Shown: positions 1 to 7,126 of the stretch, in pieces
Position numbering within the stretch: position 1 is the stretch's first letter
Layout: every line of letters starts with the position of its first letter
Position numbers and translations under genes: made by a program
The notes under the pieces: generated by a model
What the model was told of the DNA's origin: nothing
The model's database searches: none
Seen by the model: only the letters and a program-made list of their open reading frames with translations
Assembly (NCBI GenBank): GCA_017555595.1
Contig: JAFZGC010000136.1
Coordinates: forward strand, 1 to 50,916
DNA length: 50,916 nt
Direction: 5' to 3'
Source: Paludibacteraceae bacterium
GTDB taxonomy: Bacteria > Bacteroidota > Bacteroidia > Bacteroidales > Paludibacteraceae

Positions 1-2577
1 ATTCTCGTCCACACCCGCATACACGTAGGTATAATGGTCATACATTGAGTGTCCTACAGACATCGCACCATTCATGATCATACGCACAGGGTTGCCATTT
101 TCATCGGTATAATCAACAGGCATTTGTAGCATTTTGTTCTTGTAATGCGCTCCATTAAAACGGATATCCAATTTCACGTTGCGCTCATTAACAGCATGTA
201 CATTGAAGGTAAACTCAACACCTTGGTTCATCATCTTCGCATCGTTGGTAGGCACACTGCTATATCCAAGAGAAGGAGCTACTGCACGGCTGAAGAGCAT
301 ATTGTCGGTCACCTTGTAGAAATAATCCAACTCCATATCAACCCACTTACCGAAAGAGAGTTCAAGACCCAAGTCGGTTGTGTTGGTACGTTCCCAAGTC
401 AATTCTGGATTACCTTTTCCAGCCCAAATGTATGCAATTTCGTCGTTTACATTTTGAATAGCGTACATATCCGTGTATGCATACAATGAGTTAATTTGGT
501 TACCGAGCACACCCCAAGAGAGACGAAGTTTACCGTCCTTGAGCCATGACACTCCGTTCATAAACTCCTCATTGGTAAATGACCACGAAGCACCTACAGA
601 ACCGAAGTGACCCCAGCGGTGACCTTTAGCATAGCGACTTGAACCATCCGCACGGTAGTTGGCAGTGATACCGTACTTTTCTGCAAACATGTATGTAGCA
701 GAAGCAAGATAAGAGTCCATTGTGAAGCGAGAAGTATTACCTTCAACTGCTTGCATTTGGATTGCATTACCGAGCTCAAGGCTCTCACCGTCAGCGAGGT
801 TAGATTTGTAGCCATACACATATGACTCGTTGTACATATATGTTTCGTGTCCTGCCATCACGCGTATGCTATGATCACCAAGCGTCTTGTTATACTCCAA
901 CAATTGTTGCGCAGCGATGGTCAGCAGGTTGGTTGATTGCGATGCGATACGTCCTAATCCAGCTGCGTCGCCATACCACTTATTGGTGAGTTGAGAATAC
1001 AGATTATTGTAGTAGTGTGCACCAACATTCACCATCAGTTTCAAGTCCTTGTGGAACTTAAACTCGAAGCTTGCTTTCGCATCCAATGAGTTTTGCACTT
1101 GTCTCTCCTTATCTACGAGCAATGCGCCAGCAGGGTTGATACCCATACCGAAAGAACGTCCGATAGAGTTACCAGCGAGGTCAGCATCTCCATAGTCGTA
1201 TGCATAGCCACCAGTACGAGGATCAATAGCGATATTACCCTCGCCATCACGCAAATAAACAGGATAGATAGCAGGCACAGCATTCACATAATAGAAACCA
1301 TTGTTCATTGCGCCACCACCGTCTTGGTTAGGAGCATTGAAATCGGTGTGTGAATATGCAATGTTAAGGTTCGCCTTAAGCCACTTCTTTGGTTGATAAT
1401 CCAGGTTCGAACGCACATTGAAACGATTGAAGTCAGATCCCTGATAATAACCCTCATCTTTAAGATAACCAAACGAAGTATAGTAGCTAAGCTTCTCAGT
1501 ACCACCATGCAGCTTCACGCTGGCTTCTGCCTTTTGTCCTACACGGAAAATAGCGTCTTTCCAACTCTCCAAGTTCTCATAACCAGGACGACGATTCGCA
1601 CTAGCATCAAAAGAAGGATTAAGCATACCATAATTATCGTATGGAATAATCAACAATGAACCTTTGCGATCCCAAAGATTATAATAAATAGGAAGTCCTC
1701 CACTGGAGTAGAGCATACTATTAGCCGACTTGATTGCTTGACTTTCGGTTTGACTCTTAACAACACGGAAGCTGTTGTACAAACTTTGCCAAGCCATAGT
1801 AACATACTCCTCTGGGCTAGTGATACTCTCATACAATGGAAGAAGACGCATGTTCGCACCATACTTCACATCGACATCAATCTTACCCTCTTCGCCCGAG
1901 TTACCTTTCTTGGTTGTGATGACCACCACACCATTCGCACCACGGCTACCATAGAGCGAAGTAGCAGTAGCATCTTTCAAGATAGTGGTAGAAGCGATAT
2001 CACCTGGGTCAATAGAAGAGATATCACCATCGTATGTAACACCATCCACTACATAGAGAGGCTGTGCATTACCATTCAATGATCCCACACCGCGCACCAC
2101 AATGGTAGCATTGGTACCAGGCTGACCCGATGTATTAATAACTTGCACACCAGCCACCTCACCAGCAAGCGCCTTGGAGATCTCAGTAGCATTCTTTTTA
2201 TCAATTGCCTCTGCATTAACCGCTTGTGCAGAACCTGCGAAGCTACCCTTGGAGACATTACCGTAACCTGTAACGACAAACTCCTCGAGCAACTCTGTTG
2301 CCTCGTGGAGAACAATAGTCATTCGCTCCTTGATTGCCACTTCTTGTTGTTGCATACCCACGAAGCTAACCACCAAGGTGGTAGCATCATCACTTACCGT
2401 TAAAAGAAACTCGCCATCATAGTCTGTAATAGTACCATTATTAGTACCCTTCACCACAACAGAAGCACCAATCACAGGCTCTTCCTTAGCATCCAAGACC
2501 AGACCGCTAATCTGTCTCTCAGCCATCATCCCGAGGCTAACGAGACCCAAAACCAAAAGCGTAAAAATCTTTTTCAT
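1..2577 (-). CDS. SusC/RagA family TonB-dependent outer-membrane transporter, 3' end outside window
   Basis: The reading frame opens at an ATG at 2577 and stays open for 859 codons to the window edge, so roughly the last 150 residues of a usual ~1000-residue SusC protein are missing. A signal peptide (about residues 1-21) is followed by a carboxypeptidase-regulatory-like beta domain (about 23-95; GASVVVKG) and a TonB plug. The plug shows VVRGVGSLNG, LYVVDGV and, near residues 205-222, SLYGSRGANGVVVITTKKG, which is diagnostic of SusC/RagA. The remainder reads as aromatic-rich beta-barrel strands. Family role: energy-dependent uptake of glycan or peptide through the outer membrane with a SusD lipoprotein lid. 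The susD partner would lie downstream, outside the window, so the substrate cannot be named. Confidence 0.95.
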   Translation of the reverse strand, partial: MKKIFTLLVLGLVSLGMMAERQISGLVLDAKEEPVIGASVVVKGTNNGTITDYDGEFLLTVSDDATTLVVSFVGMQQQEVAIKERMTIVLHEATELLEEFVVTGYGNVSKGSFAGSAQAVNAEAIDKKNATEISKALAGEVAGVQVINTSGQPGTNATIVVRGVGSLNGNAQPLYVVDGVTYDGDISSIDPGDIASTTILKDATATSLYGSRGANGVVVITTKKGNSGEEGKIDVDVKYGANMRLLPLYESITSPEEYVTMAWQSLYNSFRVVKSQTESQAIKSANSMLYSSGGLPIYYNLWDRKGSLLIIPYDNYGMLNPSFDASANRRPGYENLESWKDAIFRVGQKAEASVKLHGGTEKLSYYTSFGYLKDEGYYQGSDFNRFNVRSNLDYQPKKWLKANLNIAYSHTDFNAPNQDGGGAMNNGFYYVNAVPAIYPVYLRDGEGNIAIDPRTGGYAYDYGDADLAGNSIGRSFGMGINPAGALLVDKERQVQNSLDAKASFEFKFHKDLKLMVNVGAHYYNNLYSQLTNKWYGDAAGLGRIASQSTNLLTIAAQQLLEYNKTLGDHSIRVMAGHETYMYNESYVYGYKSNLADGESLELGNAIQMQAVEGNTSRFTMDSYLASATYMFAEKYGITANYRADGSSRYAKGHRWGHFGSVGASWSFTNEEFMNGVSWLKDGKLRLSWGVLGNQINSLYAYTDMYAIQNVNDEIAYIWAGKGNPELTWERTNTTDLGLELSFGKWVDMELDYFYKVTDNMLFSRAVAPSLGYSSVPTNDAKMMNQGVEFTFNVHAVNERNVKLDIRFNGAHYKNKMLQMPVDYTDENGNPVRMIMNGAMSVGHSMYDHYTYVYAGVDEN

Positions 2578-2673
2578 TATTTATTTGTTTTTTAATTAAT
2601 ATACTAATGTTTTTCTTTTCCATTCCAGACTAATATTTCACAACTATTCCAGCAAAGATACGAAAAAGTCGCG

Positions 2674-2705
2674 CAAAATTACAACTTTTTTTTGAGATAT
2701 GCAAA
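2674..2705 (-). promoter_or_regulatory. Promoter of the susC-like gene
   Basis: On the minus strand TAATTTTG (2681-2674) is preceded, 20 nt upstream, by TTTG (2705-2702), matching the Bacteroidota -33/-7 consensus. A second -7-like TATCTTTG lies at 2660-2653. Predicted leader is about 90 nt. Confidence 0.7.
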
Positions 2706-2788
2706 TATTTTTCGCGAAAAATACGAAAAAATATGTTTTATAGCATATTTTTCAGTATTATGTTAGGAAAAACTATTTTTCACTACCA

Positions 2789-2821
2789 AAATTGCAGTTT
2801 ATTAGAGTATATTAGCCAAAA
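2789..2821. repeat. 33-bp imperfect direct repeat, copy 1
   Basis: This stretch recurs at 3100-3132 with 30 of 33 positions identical (core CAGTTTAT[TG]AGAGTATATTA). The two copies bracket the 11-bp tandem array. No gene is recognisable between them. Confidence 0.75.
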
Positions 2822-2941
2822 TTATTTTTAGCACGGTGAATGGAGCGAAGGACAAAATGTATTTCATAATTAATGAACGCGCGCGCGAAGAAAATTGGGA
2901 TCCATGGGGGATTTCCTAAAAAACAAGTATCAGTACACATC

Positions 2942-3040
2942 GAGTATTCGCGGGATATTCGTGGGGTATTCACGGGATATTCATATGTATCGGTTATGTG
3001 TCGGTTATGTATCGGTTATGCGTCGGTTATGTATCGGAAC
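2942..3040. repeat. 11-bp tandem repeat array, 9 units in two subfamilies
   Basis: Nine consecutive 11-bp units share one register. The first four are of the type GGATATTCGTG (2942-2985) and the next five of the type TGTATCGGTTA (2986-3040). Units differ by one to three bases within a subfamily. The array is intergenic between the divergent susC and mraZ promoters. Two further 11-bp arrays occur at 30030-30084 and 47121-47175. Confidence 0.85.
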
Positions 3041-3099
3041 ATTATGCGCGCGATGGGGGCTCTTATTCAAATTTCGTGCAAGGGACATAGCAAAAACCT

Positions 3100-3132
3100 A
3101 AATTACAGTTTATGAGAGTATATTAACCAAAA
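3100..3132. repeat. 33-bp imperfect direct repeat, copy 2
   Basis: Partner of 2789-2821; the three differences are G/A, T/G and G/A substitutions. It lies 60 nt beyond the end of the 11-bp array. Confidence 0.75.
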
Positions 3133-3241
3133 GACAGCCTGCCAACATCGCAAGCGGAAATAGCAGTCAGAACGCCCCACTTTTATCCACTTTTAGAATA
3201 AACTATATAAGTGACTGATTTACTTTTACTTTAGTTGTTGA

Positions 3242-3330
3242 TAACTTTGCTGAAAACATACTGAAAAACCCATTGAAAAATTTTTTGTGGGGAAAAGTGG
3301 GGAAATATCAAATATTTTTTGTAACTTTGC
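3242..3330 (+). promoter_or_regulatory. Tandem -7 elements upstream of mraZ
   Basis: TAACTTTGC occurs at 3242-3250 and again at 3322-3330, the -7 form of Bacteroidota promoters. Neither has a clean TTTG at the expected -33 distance, so promoter strength is uncertain. The second would give a leader of about 90 nt containing the hairpin repeats at 3348-3410. Confidence 0.5.
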
Positions 3331-3347
3331 AGCGAATTTCGAAAAAA

Positions 3348-3410
3348 GACCGCCTGAAGGCTGTCAGAAGTCGGACCACTACGTTGTTAGACCGCCTTCG
3401 GCTATTGGAT
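3348..3410 (+). repeat. GACC-type hairpin repeat cluster in the mraZ leader (locus 1)
   Basis: Three degenerate units begin with GACC at 3348, 3374 and 3390 and end in forms of GCTGTYRGA. Two fold into small hairpins, for example GACCGCC-TTC-GGC. The same unit (best form GACCGCTTCGCTGTCG) is clustered inside rsmH (4118-4183) and inside the oxidoreductase gene (18926-18986). Confidence 0.65.
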
Positions 3411-3428
3411 ATTAGAAATTGAAAATAT

Positions 3429-3887
3429 ATGAACACATTTATTGGAAACATCGAGGCACGATTGGACGGGAAGGGTCGCGTGTTTATTCCTGCAAGCTAC
3501 CGCAAAATACTTGCAGAGATGGGTTCGTCGCATATCATCATGCGCAGAGATACAGACAATGAGTGTGTAATCTTCTACCCCGAACATGTGTGGCACAAAA
3601 AAGTGAGCGAACTGCGTAACGCACTCGACGAGTGGGATCCAGAAGACCAAATGATACTCATGCAGTTTATGTCCGAAGCCGAAATACTGGATATGGATAG
3701 CCAAGGACGCGTGCTGCTACAGAAGAAAAACTTAGAAATGATCAGCGCAGAACAAGATATTCTGTTTGTTGGCATGCTGGATCGCTTCGCAATATGGAAC
3801 CCAACCATGTTCGCAGAGAAACAAATGCCACAAAAAGACTTGGCAGAACGCATACGCATACGCATGAAATCCCAGCCTAAACTATAA
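3429..3887 (+). CDS. mraZ: Transcriptional regulator MraZ
   Basis: The 152-residue protein has two MraZ/AbrB-like swapped-hairpin repeats: residues 1-50 (GNIEARLDGKGRVFIPASYR) and about 80-130 (AEILDMDSQGRVLLQ), each with the D-x-x-G-R-V/V-L signature. MraZ forms a ring-shaped oligomer that binds repeats upstream of the dcw cluster and in other bacteria represses it. As usual it is the first gene, 17 nt before rsmH. Its length is close to the family norm. The upstream leader contains repeats, but I do not see the direct TGGGN-type MraZ boxes known from Proteobacteria. Confidence 0.95.
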   Translation: MNTFIGNIEARLDGKGRVFIPASYRKILAEMGSSHIIMRRDTDNECVIFYPEHVWHKKVSELRNALDEWDPEDQMILMQFMSEAEILDMDSQGRVLLQKKNLEMISAEQDILFVGMLDRFAIWNPTMFAEKQMPQKDLAERIRIRMKSQPKL

Positions 3888-3904
3888 ATTAAACCTAACT
3901 AACT

Positions 3905-4933
3905 ATGAATGAGATTTATCACATTCCCGCAATGCTGAGAGAGACAATCCAAGGGTTGAATATTCAACCCTCTGGGTTGTATGTGGATGTAACATTCGGA
4001 GGCGGAGGACACTCTAGGGCTATCCTTGAGGCGATGAGGCGAGAAGGCGATGAGGCGAAAGGAAAGTTGTATTCGTTTGATCAAGATTTGGATGCACTGC
4101 ACAATGCGATGAAATCAGACCATTTCGCTATCGGAAGTCAGACCGCTTCGCTGTCGGATTACTCGCATGGCTCGTTGTCAGACAATTGGCAGTTTGTACA
4201 TAGTAACTTCCGCTACCTGCGTAACTTTATGGATTATTATGGCGTAGAGCAGATAGATGGACTACTGGCAGACTTAGGCGTATCGTTTCACCACTTTGAT
4301 TGTCCTGAACGCGGATTTAGTTTCCGTTTCTCTGCGCCATTAGACATGCGCATGAACCAGGCAGGTGGCAAAACCGCAGCCGACATACTGAACACCTATA
4401 GCGAAGAGGACCTCGCGCGCGTATTATATATGTATGGTGAAATGAATAACTCGCGTCAGATTGCGAAGAAGATTGTGAAGGCGAGAGAAAAGAAGGCGAT
4501 AGAGAGGACAGAGGAGTTGGTGAGTTTAGTTATAGGTGAAAAGGCGATGAGGTTAGAAGGCGAAGAGGCGAAAGGCGAGATTAATATTCCTGCGGGAGCA
4601 AAGAAGGAATTGGCGAAGTTGTTTCAGGCCTTGCGCATAGAAGTGAACGATGAGATGGGGGCACTGAGAGAAATGCTACTCGCCGCCAAAGACTTACTGA
4701 AGCCAGGCGGCAGAATAGCCATATTAACCTACCATTCGCTGGAAGACAGAATAGTGAAAAACTTCCTGCGATCAGGAAACTTGGACGGAACAATAGAAAA
4801 AGACTTCTACGGAAACATCCTGACGCCATTCAAAGTACTCGAAAAAGGCCTAACCGCCAGCGCAGAAGAAGTAGAACAAAACCCAAGAGCACGAAGCGCA
4901 AAATTGAGAGTGGCGGAGAGAGTTACCCGTTGA
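3905..4933 (+). CDS. rsmH: 16S rRNA (cytosine(1402)-N4)-methyltransferase RsmH, with repeat-encoded insertions
   Basis: This SAM-dependent enzyme N4-methylates C1402 of 16S rRNA. Visible family motifs are HIPAMLRETIQGL (6-18), the SAM loop DVTFGGGGHS (about 28-37), ADLGVSFHHFD, PERGFSFR, FQALRIEVNDE and ILTYHSLEDRIVKNF near the C terminus. At 342 residues it is about 40 longer than the usual ~300. The surplus coincides with three repeat-built patches: purine-rich GAGGCGAT repeats at 4028-4062 and 4539-4579, and GACC-type hairpin units at 4118-4183 (residues 72-93). All patches are in frame and the catalytic motifs are intact, so the enzyme is probably functional. It sits between mraZ and ftsL. 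Confidence 0.96.
   Translation: MNEIYHIPAMLRETIQGLNIQPSGLYVDVTFGGGGHSRAILEAMRREGDEAKGKLYSFDQDLDALHNAMKSDHFAIGSQTASLSDYSHGSLSDNWQFVHSNFRYLRNFMDYYGVEQIDGLLADLGVSFHHFDCPERGFSFRFSAPLDMRMNQAGGKTAADILNTYSEEDLARVLYMYGEMNNSRQIAKKIVKAREKKAIERTEELVSLVIGEKAMRLEGEEAKGEINIPAGAKKELAKLFQALRIEVNDEMGALREMLLAAKDLLKPGGRIAILTYHSLEDRIVKNFLRSGNLDGTIEKDFYGNILTPFKVLEKGLTASAEEVEQNPRARSAKLRVAERVTR
4028..4062 (+). repeat. Purine-rich GAGGCGA repeat inside rsmH, patch 1
   Basis: GAGGCGAT and AAGGCGAT alternate over 35 bp in frame, coding an Arg/Glu-rich insert before the KLYSFDQD motif. A related patch lies at 4539-4579 in the same gene. Confidence 0.6.
4118..4183 (+). repeat. GACC-type hairpin repeat cluster inside rsmH (locus 2)
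   Basis: Units start at 4118 (GACCATTTCGCTATCG) and 4141 (GACCGCTTCGCTGTCG), with a decayed third ending at 4183. They encode residues 72-93, a stretch absent from typical RsmH between the Asp-rich SAM motif and FVHSNFRYL. Confidence 0.7.
4539..4579 (+). repeat. Purine-rich GGCGA repeat inside rsmH, patch 2
   Basis: The stretch repeats AAGGCGAtGAGG and GAAGGCGAAGAGGCGAAAGG. It codes an insert just before FQALRIEVND where other RsmH proteins have a short loop. Confidence 0.55.
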
Positions 4934-4964
4934 AGGTTGAAGGATGAAGGTGGAAGGATAAAGG
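4930..4964 (+). repeat. 7-bp tandem repeat in the rsmH-ftsL spacer
   Basis: Five heptamers of the type TTGAAGG (TTGAAGG twice, ATGAAGG, TGGAAGG, ATAAAGG) start within the rsmH stop codon and fill most of the 41-bp spacer. Confidence 0.7.
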
Positions 4965-4974
4965 AAAGGATTAT

Positions 4975-5283
4975 ATGATTAAGATATTAAGAGACATATT
5001 GAGTGGTGATATATTGACCAAGCAGTGGTTTAAGAGACAGTATAAACTGATTCTCTTAATCTTTGGGTTGTTTTTTGTGTATATCTATTTTGGCTACCAG
5101 TCTGAACGACAACAAGATCGTCTCAGCAACCTAAACAAAGAGCTACAAGATGCATACTTTACCCAACAGACCATCAACGCGCAAATGATGACTATGACTC
5201 GCCAATCATCCATATCAAAGCTATTGGAAGAACAAGGCAGCAATCTGAAAGAAAGTCACCAATCAGCTATTAAAATAGAATAA
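4975..5283 (+). CDS. ftsL: FtsL-like divisome membrane protein
   Basis: This 102-residue bitopic protein has one transmembrane helix (about residues 24-42, YKLILLIFGLFFVYIYFGY) after a basic cytoplasmic tail, then a periplasmic coiled coil (about 43-95). Position between rsmH and ftsI, size and topology fit FtsL, which scaffolds FtsQ/FtsB and activates FtsWI; the sequence itself is weakly conserved, as is normal for this family. Bacteroidota annotations often call it FtsL-related. It lies 41 bp after rsmH and 21 bp before ftsI, so it is almost certainly in the same transcript. Confidence 0.8.
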   Translation: MIKILRDILSGDILTKQWFKRQYKLILLIFGLFFVYIYFGYQSERQQDRLSNLNKELQDAYFTQQTINAQMMTMTRQSSISKLLEEQGSNLKESHQSAIKIE

Positions 5284-5304
5284 CCTATTTATAACCAATA
5301 TACT

Positions 5305-7119
5305 ATGAGCGAAAAGACAAAAACAACCGTTCTTATTTTTGCCGTAATCTTTATCTTGATAACGGTGGGATTTGGCGCGGTGGTTGGAAAAATCATCTAT
5401 CTACAAACAGTAGAGTATGAAAAATGGGAGAAATTAAGCGGCGCCAATCGCAGCCAAGTTACCTACCCTATTCCCGCCCGACGCGGAAACATCTATGATG
5501 CCCAAGGTAGATTGTTAGCCAGCAGTATTCCTCAGTATAATCTACACATGGATACGCGTGTTGAGGCACTGCACCAAGGAGGCGATACCCTCTTTTGGCA
5601 ATACGTTGACTCTATTTCTGAGGGTCTGAGTCGCATCATTGGCGACAAGTCCCCCGAAGCTTATCGCCAAAAAATGGTGAGTGCTTTTCGTGGTCGTAGT
5701 ACCCGCGAACAAGACGTGCGCTTGACCCTAACCCGAGTTAGTTACACACAGAAAAAAGCGATTGAGCAGTTGCCACTCATCTGTCGTGGTCACTACAAGA
5801 GCGGCATCTATTTTAGAGACGTGAATCGCCGTTCTAAACCCTTTGGCAGTTTGGGCAGTCGCACCATTGGCAGTATCTATGGAGATAATGGTCATGGCAA
5901 CGCAGGATTGGAAAAACGCTTTGATAAATATCTATGCGGCAAAGATGGTGAAAGTCGTGTAGATCGCGTGGCAGGACACAAACAACATATCCCTATTCGC
6001 GACGCTGAGAGTGGAGCCGATATATACACCACCTTAGACGCTGATCTGATGGACATTTGCGAAAGTAGCTTACGCAAACAAATCACTAAGAATCAAGCCG
6101 ATTGGGGTTGCGTAATCCTAATGGAGGTTAAGACAGGCGAGATAAAAGCCATGTGTAATTTGGATTTGGACGAAGAAGATGGCAACTACTATGAGTCAGC
6201 CAACCACGCTGTGATTCGTATGGAACCAGGTTCAACCTTCAAGACAGTATCCTTGATGGCCGCCTTGGATGATGGCGAAATAGAAATAACTGATAGCATT
6301 GAGGTTTGGAAAAAAGGCTGGAAGTATTATTCCGTCTCTCACACCGATGCCCACCCCGCAGACACAACTTACTCTATTCGCCAAGCATTGGCCGTGAGTA
6401 GCAACATTGCATTGGCACGCATTGTCACCGAAGGTTATGACGGTAGTGCCAAGAAATTTGTGGACAAACTGAATCGCATGGGATTAAAGGATAGTGTCGA
6501 TTATATTATTCCAGGTGCACAACAAGCCCTGATAACAGCCCCCAACGACACAGTAACCATTTCTAAAATGGCATACGGATACTCCGTAGAACTCAGCCCC
6601 TTGCAGATGTTGATGTTCTACAACGGTATTGCCAACAATGGAAAAATGATTACGCCAGTATTGGTAAAAAAGATTTGCCATGGCGAAAAAACAATAGAAG
6701 AATTTGAATACTCTGTTATACGCAACCATATGTGCAGTTCATCCACCCTCCGCGACATCAAAGATTGTTTGCACGATGTCGTTTGGGACAACGATTTAGG
6801 AACCGCCTCGGTTAATCCTTGGGGACTGCGCAAAGCACAAAGCAAGTTGGTAAGTATTGCTGGCAAGACAGGTACAGCACAAATTAAAGGGGAAAACGGC
6901 TATAGCAATAATCGACATCGAATGTCCTTTGTAGGTTATTTTCCCGAAGATAAGCCACAATATAGTTGCATTTGCGTGATTCACGGGCCACGCAACAAAG
7001 GATATTATGACGCTGGTATGGATTGTGGCAGTGTGGTGAGAAATATCGCAGAAAAAACAATGGCATATACCAATGAGTATGTGATTAAGGACGGAGAACT
7101 GGTTTTTGCACGAAAGTGA
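5305..7119 (+). CDS. ftsI: Peptidoglycan D,D-transpeptidase FtsI (PBP3-like)
   Basis: This class B penicillin-binding protein crosslinks septal peptidoglycan in complex with FtsW. Residues about 8-30 form a membrane anchor, followed by the dimerisation/pedestal domain (RRGNIYDAQGRLLA near 54-67). The transpeptidase domain carries the catalytic triad motifs S-T-F-K (about 309-312), S-S-N (about 364-366) and K-T-G-T-A (about 520-524). At 604 residues it ends soon after the transpeptidase fold, so I see no C-terminal PASTA domain, which some Bacteroidota homologues carry. It is 7 nt upstream of murE. Confidence 0.95.
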   Translation: MSEKTKTTVLIFAVIFILITVGFGAVVGKIIYLQTVEYEKWEKLSGANRSQVTYPIPARRGNIYDAQGRLLASSIPQYNLHMDTRVEALHQGGDTLFWQYVDSISEGLSRIIGDKSPEAYRQKMVSAFRGRSTREQDVRLTLTRVSYTQKKAIEQLPLICRGHYKSGIYFRDVNRRSKPFGSLGSRTIGSIYGDNGHGNAGLEKRFDKYLCGKDGESRVDRVAGHKQHIPIRDAESGADIYTTLDADLMDICESSLRKQITKNQADWGCVILMEVKTGEIKAMCNLDLDEEDGNYYESANHAVIRMEPGSTFKTVSLMAALDDGEIEITDSIEVWKKGWKYYSVSHTDAHPADTTYSIRQALAVSSNIALARIVTEGYDGSAKKFVDKLNRMGLKDSVDYIIPGAQQALITAPNDTVTISKMAYGYSVELSPLQMLMFYNGIANNGKMITPVLVKKICHGEKTIEEFEYSVIRNHMCSSSTLRDIKDCLHDVVWDNDLGTASVNPWGLRKAQSKLVSIAGKTGTAQIKGENGYSNNRHRMSFVGYFPEDKPQYSCICVIHGPRNKGYYDAGMDCGSVVRNIAEKTMAYTNEYVIKDGELVFARK

Positions 7120-7126
7120 GAGCAAT

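Larger units (their letters stand above)
2578..3428. other. Intergenic region between susC and mraZ
   Basis: This 851-bp divergent spacer holds the susC promoter, the direct repeat pair (2789-2821, 3100-3132), the 11-bp array, two mraZ-side -7 elements and a GACC-type hairpin repeat cluster. Short reading frames across 2873-3115 consist of the tandem repeat itself and look non-coding. Confidence 0.7.

Noticed and set aside
2942..3040. CRISPR array
   Set aside because: Units are 11 bp and contiguous with no unique spacers, and no cas genes are present.
2873..3115. Two short frames over the 11-bp array
   Set aside because: The tandem repeat avoids stops in several frames; no start context, homology or codon pattern supports a protein.
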